This document shows positions 1-7,671 of a stretch of DNA of 64,000 nt, piece by piece; the first letter of the stretch is position 1, and every line of letters starts with the position of its first letter. This stretch comes from Bradyrhizobium sp. WSM1743 (lineage in GTDB: Bacteria > Pseudomonadota > Alphaproteobacteria > Rhizobiales > Xanthobacteraceae): contig NZ_AXAZ01000008.1 in the NCBI RefSeq assembly GCF_000473065.1, positions 1 through 64,000 of the forward strand, given 5' to 3'. The notes beneath the pieces are model-generated. The model ran no database searches, was not told where the DNA came from, and saw nothing but the letters and a program-made list of their open reading frames with translations. Made by a program: the position numbers and the translations under genes.

Positions 1-76
1 CGCTCACATAGTCATCGAGCGACGACGGAAACAGCGTGCTCTGCCCCCGATCCACCCCTTCAACAAAGCGCTTCAT
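1..76 (-). CDS. Transposase, N-terminal part (cut by window start)
   Basis: The complement from 76 down to 1 reads an ATG followed by 24 further residues (MKRFVEGVDRGQSTLFP and on to a DDYVSE-like stretch) without a stop. This opening matches the N-terminus of IS1182/IS5-type DDE transposases, which begin with a charged xRFVEGxDRxQxxLFPxxLDD motif and then run for about 350-450 residues outside this window. Only the start is visible, so the intactness of the element cannot be judged. The bases from about 77 to 180 would then hold the 5' end of the insertion sequence and its terminal repeat, but I cannot fix the exact boundary without the other end. Confidence 0.7.
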   Translation of the reverse strand, partial: MKRFVEGVDRGQSTLFPSSLDDYVS

Positions 77-254
77 CAGATGCCCCGCAAAATCGCAGGA
101 AATCTTATCGCCCGAATCACAGCAAACAGAGCCTTTTCACACGGCCTGGGTCAGAAGCAGAAAGACCTGGGCTCGGGCTGAGAAGTGACGCTATACCTCG
201 TATTTGAACTGTTTGAATAACACCATTTGCAAAACTTTAAGTGATGATGCTCGG

Positions 255-533
255 ATGAGTTGGCTTATTGCCCTTGCATTTTTCGGCTTTTGTTGGTGGC
301 GCGCGGCAAAAGCGCGCGAACGAGCTGCCGAACTCGCAGCGACTGGAATTGGGCGCTCACCACTATATTGGGTGTCGAACGCGCTAGTAGCTATTCTGTT
401 GGCCCTCGTGCTGTACATCGCCCACATTCACCATCACTCGCCCGTACCGGCCTTCCTCTGGTTTGCCGCCCTGGCGATCATCGTGGCTTTACTCTTCCTG
501 CGCCGTTCGTTGAAATGGCGCTACTCGATTTAG
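255..533 (+). CDS. Small membrane protein of unknown function
   Basis: This 92-residue reading starts at the ATG of MSWLIALAFFGF; an upstream ATG at 204 in the same frame would add 17 polar residues, but the membrane segment then would not lie at the start. There are three hydrophobic stretches (residues 1-12, about 37-55 and 62-77), separated by an Arg/Ala-rich segment, and the C-terminus is basic. It lies just inside the insertion sequence end and 28 bases before another small membrane ORF, suggesting a two-gene unit. I do not recognise the family. It could be a remnant of a longer gene disrupted by the element. Confidence 0.45.
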   Translation: MSWLIALAFFGFCWWRAAKARERAAELAATGIGRSPLYWVSNALVAILLALVLYIAHIHHHSPVPAFLWFAALAIIVALLFLRRSLKWRYSI

Positions 534-561
534 CTAGACTGCCGCAATTCTGCGCTTGGTC

Positions 562-930
562 ATGGCGGATAACACGAGCAACATCCCAACCGGACGGACC
601 TATCTGGGGTTTGCCCTAGCTTGGACCGTCCTGCTTTTCTCAGTCTATCTGATTTGCATCGCTCTATTTGCCGCCGGTCGTTGGGAGATTGGCCTTCTCA
701 CTATCTTGTTCGTCGCCTACGGCTTTGTTCGACACAGCGTGCGGCTCGGCAGACGCGCGAAGCGGGGCCTTGTTCGCAGGCGGCAATGTCCGCTCGGGGT
801 CAATTTCGACGGTTTGCCCCCGCCTCAGTACGTCCGGCCGCCTTCCAGTCACAGCCGACATGTTGACGACCCGTTGGGTCGTCGCGAAGTGGCACAAGCA
901 GAGATTGCGCCTCATGAGATCGGGCCCTAG
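562..930 (+). CDS. Small membrane protein with doubtful C-terminal tail
   Basis: The ATG at 562 opens MADNTSNIPTGRTYLGFAL, followed by two clear hydrophobic segments (about residues 15-35 and 42-57), so the first 60-70 residues look like a real small membrane protein. From about residue 70 the reading becomes rich in Arg, Pro and His with no recognisable pattern. The underlying bases (about 760-930) look like non-coding DNA, so the true gene may have ended earlier or been fused to intergenic sequence by an indel. It follows the preceding small membrane gene by 28 bases. No family recognised. Confidence 0.35.
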   Translation: MADNTSNIPTGRTYLGFALAWTVLLFSVYLICIALFAAGRWEIGLLTILFVAYGFVRHSVRLGRRAKRGLVRRRQCPLGVNFDGLPPPQYVRPPSSHSRHVDDPLGRREVAQAEIAPHEIGP

Positions 931-1092
931 TCTGAGCTTCGGCAGCAGACGTGGCAGAGAATGCGGTCGGACATCTCGGTGGATCGGGATGTGGCAGGGT
1001 TTGGCGACCGTATCATGATGGGAGCGCGTCGCTGGCCCACTGTATTCGGAGCGCGATCACTTCGCAGGATTCGATAGGATTTCGAGCAGAAT

Positions 1093-2373
1093 ATGCGCAG
1101 AGCTTCGGCTGTTCTTTTGATGGTGTTGTTGATGTTGATGCGAAACGCTCTGGCCCAGCCCCTCACCGTCGACCCAGAATCGATCGTTCCGTTGCCGGAC
1201 AAGTTCGACATGGAGACGCCGGCGCCAGACGTGCCGCCCGAGATTGCGCGCTTTCAGGGAGCGTGGATCGGAACCTGGCACGACGACAGACATATTCTCG
1301 TGGTCGAGCGCGTCAGGCCGGACGGGCATGCGAACGTGGTTTTCGCTCAGTCGGATTCGGCGTTCTACGGCACGAATCGCGAATGGTGGCGAGGCGAGGC
1401 GACGGTCGCCGAGGGCGTGCTGATCATGACGGGCTTTCGCACCTTCCGATACGCCTTCGATGGCCCCGACCGATTGTATCTGACCGCGACCATCGCGTCC
1501 GGCGTCGCTTCCGGCAACGTCACGTCCGGGGCACTGGTCCGGGCTGATCCAGTGCGGTTGGCCGCAGGTGAGCGGCCGGAGAATTGGCCCTGGCCCGGCG
1601 AGCGTCTCTCCCTCCCGCACCTCACGCTTCGTACACCGGACGGTGCGCGCCCCATCATGCTCGAGGCGACATTCTACCCGCCGGCCGGAACGGGACCGGC
1701 ACCGCTCGCGATCATCACCCACGGCTCCGACGCCGGCCGCAATCAATTGCGGAGCTGGTCATTCGCCACCGAGGCCCATTGGCTGCGCGACAACGGCTTT
1801 GCCGTGCTGGTGTTCATGCGGCGCGGGCGCGGCATGTCCGAGGGCGTCAACGGCGAGGAAGATTTCGGGCGCGATCACGACGGCAGCCTCGTCGATGTAT
1901 CGAAAGGAGTGACGCAAGCGGTTGAGGATCTTGAATCCGCCATTGCTTACGGCCGCAAACTGCCTGGCGTCCGGCCAGGGCCGGTGCTGCTCTTCGGCCA
2001 ATCGCGCGGCGGTTTTCTCGCCATGCACTATGCAGGTCTTAAACCCGGTGAGGTTGTGGGCGTAGTGAATTTCGTGGGCGGCTGGTACCCGTACGGGCCG
2101 GTGACCACGCCCTATTACGCCATCGCTGGCCACGATGCCGCCGGCAACGTCCCGCAACTCTGGTTATACGCGGATAACGATCGTCTTTACCCCGAAGCCC
2201 TGATCCGAGAGTACCATCAGGCATTCGTCGCGGCCGGCGGCAACGGCGCTTCGAGCTTCTGCACGACGGCCATTTGCTACGGCTCTATCCCGACCGCTGG
2301 CGACCGATCGCCGACGAATTCCTTGCCTCGCTCAATCCACGGCGCCCCTGATGTGCCGCGCTTCTATGTCTGA
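1093..2373 (+). CDS. Secreted alpha/beta hydrolase, frameshifted near the C-terminus
   Basis: The 426-residue reading begins with a signal peptide (basic MRR, a Leu/Met-rich core, cleavage probably after NALAQ). A middle domain of about 120 residues precedes an alpha/beta-hydrolase domain from about residue 195 (dienelactone-hydrolase or peptidase S9-like). The nucleophile elbow GQSRGG gives Ser304 and LYADNDRLYP supplies a probable catalytic Asp (361 or 363). After about residue 384 the reading turns unnatural. The overlapping frame from 2247 to the stop at 2349-2351 instead reads RFELLHDGHLLRLYPDRW and on to NPRRP, which carries the expected catalytic His. One base appears to be missing near 2246. 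The gene is either a recent pseudogene or holds a sequencing error. Substrate unknown. Confidence 0.75.
   Translation: MRRASAVLLMVLLMLMRNALAQPLTVDPESIVPLPDKFDMETPAPDVPPEIARFQGAWIGTWHDDRHILVVERVRPDGHANVVFAQSDSAFYGTNREWWRGEATVAEGVLIMTGFRTFRYAFDGPDRLYLTATIASGVASGNVTSGALVRADPVRLAAGERPENWPWPGERLSLPHLTLRTPDGARPIMLEATFYPPAGTGPAPLAIITHGSDAGRNQLRSWSFATEAHWLRDNGFAVLVFMRRGRGMSEGVNGEEDFGRDHDGSLVDVSKGVTQAVEDLESAIAYGRKLPGVRPGPVLLFGQSRGGFLAMHYAGLKPGEVVGVVNFVGGWYPYGPVTTPYYAIAGHDAAGNVPQLWLYADNDRLYPEALIREYHQAFVAAGGNGASSFCTTAICYGSIPTAGDRSPTNSLPRSIHGAPDVPRFYV
2247..2351 (+). pseudogene. Out-of-frame C-terminus of the hydrolase, with the likely catalytic His
   Basis: Codons in the frame starting at 2247 give a coherent hydrolase ending (FELLHDGHLLRLYPDRW, IADEFLASL, then TGA at 2349-2351). 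The annotated frame across the same bases is Cys/Ser/Thr-rich and unlike the family. The shift is by one base at the GGC run around 2245-2247. The LHDGH segment is where hydrolases of this class carry the active-site histidine, so the in-frame product would lack it. Confidence 0.7.
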
Positions 2374-2521
2374 TCGATTTCCGGTCGACGAACAGGAGCC
2401 GCCCACTCGACCCAGGACTCACCACGGAGCGTGGCAACAGCGCCGGTGACATCTTCAGCCCCAAGAGCCGTGTTCAGCCCATGAAGTCGCGCCTGACTCC
2501 CATGGCTTCGCCAAATAGGCA

Positions 2522-5500
2522 TTACAGATCACTCAATTCCGCCATGAGCGCCCTGGCGGCAAGCAGGTCAGGCGTTTCGAAACCTTCCGTGAACCATGCG
2601 TAAGTTGAGGCAAGGAGGGTCCGCGCATCGACGACTCTACCGTCGCCGCACCAGAGCCTCGCCAAACTGATAGCCGCACGCAGCTCCAAAGATTTTGCGC
2701 TTTGACCCCGCGCGATATTCAGCGCACTTTGGAAATAGGGTTCGACCTCGTCGGGGGAAGCGCCGCAACTGCTCCGCAGTTCGCCACCGATGCGTGAGAG
2801 TTCTGATTCCCACATATGTTCGCCGTTGCGCCCGACGAGATCCTCTGCTTCACCGAGAGCAGCGAAGCCCTTCTCGCCGGCACCGAGTTGCAGGTACGTC
2901 GAAGCGAGCATGGACAAGTATCGAACCTGGTACCAGCTGGCGCCCAGCTTATCCCGCGCATCTAGATTCTGCCGCATGAGCGTCAGGCCAATCTCGGCGT
3001 CACCTTCCTGTGCCATGGCCCACCCCCTCAGGATCAACCCGCTTAGGCGCCAGTAGCTCAAGCTGTGCTGATCGGCGAGGTCAATGACTGCATCCGCGTG
3101 CGCATGCGTGGCCGCCACGTCGCCCATCAGTTCTGCGGGCCCCGCCCCTCCATAGATCCTCACGTGGGCCGTGAGGTTGGTCTGGTTCAGCTCCGCAGCA
3201 TAATCAAACGCGGCTCGGCTCGCCGCTTTGGCCTGCTCGGGGTAGCCGAGGAGCCAAAGCATTAAAGCCAAGTAGGGTAGCGCAGAAGCCTTTGGATCAT
3301 GGATATAGTGAACAGGCGGCGGTCGGTGTACGCGCGGGTCATAGCGGCTCAATATCCATTCGAACTCGGAGCGCGCCGTTACAAAGTCGCCGGCGTACAT
3401 AGCAGTGAGACCCGCCAATCGATGCGCGCTCATTTCAAGTGCTACGTTCCTGGTGTTCTCGGCGGCGCTTTGCGTCTCTGCGACCAGGTCCTGCATAGCG
3501 GCGTAGTCGCCTCTTACGAAATGGAAAATGAACTTGCCGCTAAGAGTGGCTAATAACGCGTCCGCGTCATCAAGCTCCTTGCACAGCGCGTGAGCCCTAC
3601 TGAACGCGGTGCCGAGCTGCGGAGCGGTGTATCCGTAAATGGCGATCAGCGGGCCTCCAATGGCGGTCTGAAGTGCGAGTTCTTGGCGATCCCGATCTGG
3701 CCCGAGCGGGCACGACTTGAGTGCCTCAAGCCCTTTCGTGAGATGAGTAATGGCTTCGAGATTGGCGGAACGCCCGGCGGCGATCCGACCAGCCCGTAGC
3801 CAATACCCAACCGCTTTCTCCGCAAGCCCGGCCTCCGTGAGATGTAAAGCAATCATCTCCGGCTCCGCCTCCGCTCTGGCAGGGTAAGATTCTTGAAAGA
3901 CCTCGGCGATGCGCGCATGGATCTGCTGCCGCCTGCTCTTCAAAAGGCTCTCGTGCGCGATGTCCTGTACCAGCGCATGTTTAAAGCTGTAGAGCACATC
4001 GGTAGCGACTCCACGTCGGAATATGAGTTCTGCCGCCAACAATTCATTGAGAGCGCGCTGGAGGGCGTCTTCATCGAGCGGCGTCACGGCTCTCAGAAGG
4101 TCGTGCCCAAACTCGCGGCCAATGCAGGCTGCTATCTGGGCGACTTCCTTCACCGGCGCCAACCGGTCGAGGCGCGCCATTAGCGAGTCCTGCAACGTCG
4201 TCGGGATCGCTAACGGCGGAAGTGGTCCCAACAGCTCGTATCGGCCGCCCCGGTCCTCGAGCAATCCGGATTCGATGACGGTCTTGGTGAGCTCCTCGAC
4301 GAACAGCGGCACGCCATCGGTCTTGGCCAAGATCTGCTCGAGCACCTCGTGTGGAAGCAGTTTGCCGCCTGCGATCCGTTCGACCACGGCGGTGCCTTGC
4401 TTGCGGCCCAGCCGGCTCAAAAACAACGCTGTCACGTGCCCATGCCCCGTCCAGCGCGGAACGAACTCCGGTCGGAAGGTAACAATCATGAGGATTGGTA
4501 AGCGCTGCGCCTCGTCAACACCCCGATCGAGAAACTCGAGCATGCTGGGGTCCGCCCAGTGGACATCTTCGTAGATGGCTAGCAGCGGCTGCTTTTTCGA
4601 TAGACCGCGTATCTGCTCCAACAAAGCCTGAAACGTTCGCTCCTTCTTCTGGTGTGGACTGAGCTCCAGTGGTGGGTATCGATCGCCGCCCGGTATGGCT
4701 AACAGATCCGCGAGAATCGCTGCGCTCTCCTGCACGTTTTCTGTTGCAAGCCTGATCATCGTTTCCAGCTTGTCGAGCTGTTCTTCCGGCGGCTCCCCCC
4801 GTCGTATTCCCGCTGCCCGTTCGAGCAGTCCAACAACAGGATATAGTGCGCTGTTGGTGTGAAACGGCGAACAGAAATGGCTCAGGCACGTATGCGGCAC
4901 CTTCGCGAGTTGGTCGCGCAGCGCTCGCAGGAGGCGCGATTTGCCTATGCCAGGTTCGCCGCCGAGCAGAACGATCTGTCCCTCTCCCTCTTTTGCCTGC
5001 TCCCAGCGATCCAACAAGAGCGCGAGTTCCTGATCGCGTCCAACCAACACGGTTGTAGACACTCCGTGCTGGGCCTCGAAGCGACTCTCGGCGGCCCCCT
5101 CACCGAGGACGAGCCATGCTCGCACGGGTCCAGGGAAACCCTTGAGAGGGACCGTGCCTAGATCCTGGTACATGAAAGCTTCGCCGAGGAGGCGTCGGGT
5201 GGACTCCGCAATCACGACACCGCCAGGTTCGGCAACCCCCTGCAACCGAGCGGCAAGGTTTGGGGTCTCCCCGATCACCGGCCGCTCGCGAGCCTCTCCC
5301 TCACCAAATAGCTCACCGACGACGACCAGACCGGTTGCGATGCCAATCCGGGCGGAAAGTGCAGTACCGTCCGGACCGGCAAGGGCCGCGACCGCTTTCG
5401 TTACCCGAAGCGCAGCGCGAACCGCACGCTCGGCCTCATCTTCATGCGCGCGCGGCCAGCCGAAATAGGCGAGGACGCCGTCACCCAGGAATTTGGCGAC

Positions 5501-5893
5501 GTGCCCCTCGAACCGAGTTATCTCGATGGAAACGGTGTTGTGATACGCCTGCATCATTTCACGCATCTCCTCGGGGTCGCGCCCCAAGGCGAGTGCGGTC
5601 GAGCCAACGAGATCGACAAACATGACCGTGAGCTGCCGACGGTCAGCTTCTGAGGCGAATGCAAGCTTCGTCTCGCCGGCCGGAGCAGTCGGTCCAGCAG
5701 CAACGGGAGCTTCCGCTGGAGCCCGTGCACAAATAGCCTTAAGCACCATCTTGCGCGGTCCGAGCGGTAAGCCAAGTTCCCGCAGGTCCGCTTCAGTAAG
5801 GTCTGGCAGGACCTCGGGCGTGATCTCCGCGTCCCGGAACGCCTGTGCGTAGCGTTCCAGCCCAAGGCCACGAAGCCAGTCCGCGATATTCAC
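2522..5893 (-). CDS. SAM domain - class III adenylate/guanylate cyclase - STAND-like ATPase - TPR protein
   Basis: A GTG at 5893 preceded by GAGGAG at good spacing starts NIADWLRGLGLE, the usual opening of this rhizobial family; the longer frame to 5917 opens with TTG and is less likely. The product is about 1,123 residues. A SAM domain (residues 1-60) is followed by a class III nucleotide cyclase domain (about 85-265), with VMFVDLVGST and FLGDGVLAYFG providing the two metal-binding Asp residues. Next comes an AAA/STAND-type ATPase with Walker A GGEPGIGKSR (about residue 310), and then a long alpha-helical TPR-like C-terminal half. It probably makes cAMP in response to an unknown ligand or partner bound by the ATPase/TPR part, in the cytoplasm. 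The SnoaL-like gene ends 37 bases upstream on the same strand. Confidence 0.9.
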   Translation of the reverse strand: MNIADWLRGLGLERYAQAFRDAEITPEVLPDLTEADLRELGLPLGPRKMVLKAICARAPAEAPVAAGPTAPAGETKLAFASEADRRQLTVMFVDLVGSTALALGRDPEEMREMMQAYHNTVSIEITRFEGHVAKFLGDGVLAYFGWPRAHEDEAERAVRAALRVTKAVAALAGPDGTALSARIGIATGLVVVGELFGEGEARERPVIGETPNLAARLQGVAEPGGVVIAESTRRLLGEAFMYQDLGTVPLKGFPGPVRAWLVLGEGAAESRFEAQHGVSTTVLVGRDQELALLLDRWEQAKEGEGQIVLLGGEPGIGKSRLLRALRDQLAKVPHTCLSHFCSPFHTNSALYPVVGLLERAAGIRRGEPPEEQLDKLETMIRLATENVQESAAILADLLAIPGGDRYPPLELSPHQKKERTFQALLEQIRGLSKKQPLLAIYEDVHWADPSMLEFLDRGVDEAQRLPILMIVTFRPEFVPRWTGHGHVTALFLSRLGRKQGTAVVERIAGGKLLPHEVLEQILAKTDGVPLFVEELTKTVIESGLLEDRGGRYELLGPLPPLAIPTTLQDSLMARLDRLAPVKEVAQIAACIGREFGHDLLRAVTPLDEDALQRALNELLAAELIFRRGVATDVLYSFKHALVQDIAHESLLKSRRQQIHARIAEVFQESYPARAEAEPEMIALHLTEAGLAEKAVGYWLRAGRIAAGRSANLEAITHLTKGLEALKSCPLGPDRDRQELALQTAIGGPLIAIYGYTAPQLGTAFSRAHALCKELDDADALLATLSGKFIFHFVRGDYAAMQDLVAETQSAAENTRNVALEMSAHRLAGLTAMYAGDFVTARSEFEWILSRYDPRVHRPPPVHYIHDPKASALPYLALMLWLLGYPEQAKAASRAAFDYAAELNQTNLTAHVRIYGGAGPAELMGDVAATHAHADAVIDLADQHSLSYWRLSGLILRGWAMAQEGDAEIGLTLMRQNLDARDKLGASWYQVRYLSMLASTYLQLGAGEKGFAALGEAEDLVGRNGEHMWESELSRIGGELRSSCGASPDEVEPYFQSALNIARGQSAKSLELRAAISLARLWCGDGRVVDARTLLASTYAWFTEGFETPDLLAARALMAELSDL

Positions 5894-5930
5894 GCGATGC
5901 TCCTCGCGCGCTGTCAAGCGAACGGCCGGC

Positions 5931-6329
5931 TCAGTTGAAGGTATGTAACCTCAGTTTTAGCGAACCGTCCGCCTGACGCTCAAACACGTGCGTAGCGATG
6001 CCACCGGCGGCTTGGGCCGACCCATCCGCCTTCTTGCCGTTGGCGCTCCATTTTGCGGTGCTGTAGACGACCTTCTCGTCGCCACCGGCGTCAATGACTT
6101 CTAGATTGTGATCGGTGAACCCACCTGAAAAAAGCCCAGCAAAGAACTTCTCGATCTCAACCGGACCAGAGATGACTTCGTGGGTCGGTGGCAGCACCTT
6201 GGCATTCGAAACATAGGCTGCGGCGACAGCCTTCGCGTCAGCTTTGTTGAAAGCCGAATCCCAGGCAGCATAAGTCGCGGTAACTTCGGCTCTGACGTCG
6301 AGGCTCGCCGAGGGGGTCGTGTTCGCCAT
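5931..6329 (-). CDS. SnoaL/DUF4440-like (NTF2-fold) protein
   Basis: This 132-residue protein starts at the ATG of MANTTPSASLDVRAEV. Its sequence has the NTF2-fold pattern of the SgcJ/EcaC/DUF4440 group: an N-terminal helix with WDSAFNKADAKAVAAAYV, then ARVLPP-like KVLPPTHEVISGP, and C-terminal beta strands ending in LKLRLHTFN. There is no signal peptide. Members bind small hydrophobic ligands or act as isomerases, but the function of this one is unknown. It lies 37 bases upstream of the cyclase gene on the same strand, so both may be co-transcribed; a role as ligand sensor is only a guess. Confidence 0.8.
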   Translation of the reverse strand: MANTTPSASLDVRAEVTATYAAWDSAFNKADAKAVAAAYVSNAKVLPPTHEVISGPVEIEKFFAGLFSGGFTDHNLEVIDAGGDEKVVYSTAKWSANGKKADGSAQAAGGIATHVFERQADGSLKLRLHTFN

Positions 6330-6654
6330 GATCCCTCCCTCAGGTTGGCCTTAATGGCCAGCATAATACTCCTGTCGAGTTGTCCAGGAAATCCGTAACG
6401 AACCGGAAGCAGCCAAGCGCGTGCCACGCCAGCGACTAACCGCAGGTCCGGTCAAAGGCGTCATTTGGACAGGCGCCCTGCCATTCAATGTCTCTGGAAG
6501 GTGCGGAGACCGTTCGCTGGCCGATCCAGACTTCGCCTTAGGGTCAAGCGCGTCGCTACGACCGCGCGGCGGTGACTTCCGGCCAAGGTTCAAGGCCCGC
6601 TTTTCGGCTGCTCCTTCTTTTTGGCGCGGATCGCGCTGGACCAGCACGACGGAC

Positions 6655-6900
6655 GCCGAAGGCGTCTTCGTGCTTTACGAGCTGGAGCGATATGAGGTGC
6701 TCACGTCAAAGGGATATCTTGACCGGCTCAATGCGCCGACACCGTGGTCGACGAAGATGATGCCGCATCATCTCGGCATGGTCCGCAGCCAATGCCGGAT
6801 CGTCGCGAGCTTTGGCGGGGGCGTGGCAAGTCGCGCTGCAAACAGCGAAAAAAAATCCAAGACGCATGTCGGATCGGCGGCTTCCCCGTCGTCCTCGTGA
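6655..6900 (+). pseudogene. Remnant of an EthD/DUF4286-like protein
   Basis: In one frame the bases from about 6655 read GVFVLYELERYEVLTSKGYL, then a PTPWSTKMMPHHLGM segment and RIVASFGGGVA. This is the C-terminal pattern of dimeric alpha/beta-barrel proteins related to EthD/DUF4286 (YxLYEL, the PTPW motif, Met-Met-Pro, RxCRVVAS, glycine run). No N-terminal half of the barrel is visible upstream (6421-6650 gives no sensible protein in any frame), and the reading ends in an unrelated Lys/Ser-rich tail. I therefore call it a decayed gene fragment. It sits just before the AHSA1 gene. Confidence 0.4.
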
Positions 6901-6956
6901 CATGAATGGGTCATAGACGCCAAACTCGGGCCCATCAATCACTGAGGATAACAACC

Positions 6957-7400
6957 ATGCCCAATACCGTCCGTCTGCACCGCGTTCTCGCCACCAGCCC
7001 GGAGAAAGTCTATCGCGCCTTTCTGGAGGCCGATGCGATGGCGAAATGGCTTCCGCCGAACGGCTTCACCTGCACCGTGCATCATCTCGAGCCCAAGGTC
7101 GGGGGTACGTTCAAGATGTCGTTCCGGAATTTCACCACGGGCAATGGCCATTCGTTCGGCGGTGAATATGTCGAGCTCGTGCCCGGCGAGCGCCTGCGCT
7201 ACACCGACAAGTTCGACGATCCCAATCTGCCTGGTGTGATCGAGGTGACCGTGATCCTGAAAAAGGTTTCGGTGGGCACCGAGGTCGAGATCACGCAGTC
7301 CGGCCTGCCCGACGTCATTCCCGTTGAGGCCTGCTATCTCGGCTGGCAGGAATCACTGCGGAATCTGGCACGGCTCGTCGAGCCGGAGATTAATCAGTAG
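6957..7400 (+). CDS. SRPBCC (AHSA1/ActivatorHsp90 ATPase homolog-like) protein
   Basis: The ATG at 6957 follows a TGAGGAT ribosome-binding site and gives 147 residues. The sequence fits the START/SRPBCC fold of the AHSA1 family: HRVLATSPEKVYRAFLEADAMAKWLPP at the front (broken here as SPEKVYRAFLEADAMAKW), then GGTFKMSFRNF, a middle RLRYTDKFDDP strand, and a C-terminal helix with GWQESLRNLARL. Such proteins have a hydrophobic cavity and no conserved catalytic residues; many sit beside ArsR regulators in rhizobia, but none is next to this one. Cytoplasmic; ligand unknown. Confidence 0.88.
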   Translation: MPNTVRLHRVLATSPEKVYRAFLEADAMAKWLPPNGFTCTVHHLEPKVGGTFKMSFRNFTTGNGHSFGGEYVELVPGERLRYTDKFDDPNLPGVIEVTVILKKVSVGTEVEITQSGLPDVIPVEACYLGWQESLRNLARLVEPEINQ

Positions 7401-7478
7401 CGGCAAGCTGGATCACACCGCTGAAAGCGGCCATTCGCGGGTCGATCTGTTCGATCAGATGCGCGGATCTATCCACCT

Positions 7479-7558
7479 CGTCATTGCGAGCGTAGCGAAG
7501 CAATCCAGAGTCCCTCCGCAGAACGATTCTGGATTGCTTCGCTGCGCTCGCAATGACG
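7479..7558. repeat. Palindromic intergenic repeat (CGTCATTGCGAGC type)
   Basis: The left arm CGTCATTGCGAGCGTAGCG followed by AAGCAATCCAGA is mirrored on the right by TCTGGATTGCTTCGCTG and CGCTCGCAATGACG, with a short unrelated spacer. The arms are about 32 bases. This is the typical dispersed palindrome seen in intergenic spaces of Bradyrhizobium and relatives. It sits in the convergent gap between the AHSA1 gene and the Hsp70-like gene, where it could act as a bidirectional transcription end. Confidence 0.85.
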
Positions 7559-7671
7559 GAGAATGAGGACCTCTCCGAGAGAACAACTCACGTAGAGTCT
7601 GCTTGCTGCAGAGCCTCATTGAACTGCGGCTGCCGCCGAAGCAGGTCGTCCCGCCGATTTCGAACGGTAGG

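Noticed and set aside
5894..5917. Longer N-terminus for the cyclase gene
   Set aside because: The longer frame starts with TTG and has no ribosome-binding site; the GTG at 5893 has GAGGAG at good spacing and homologues start at that point.
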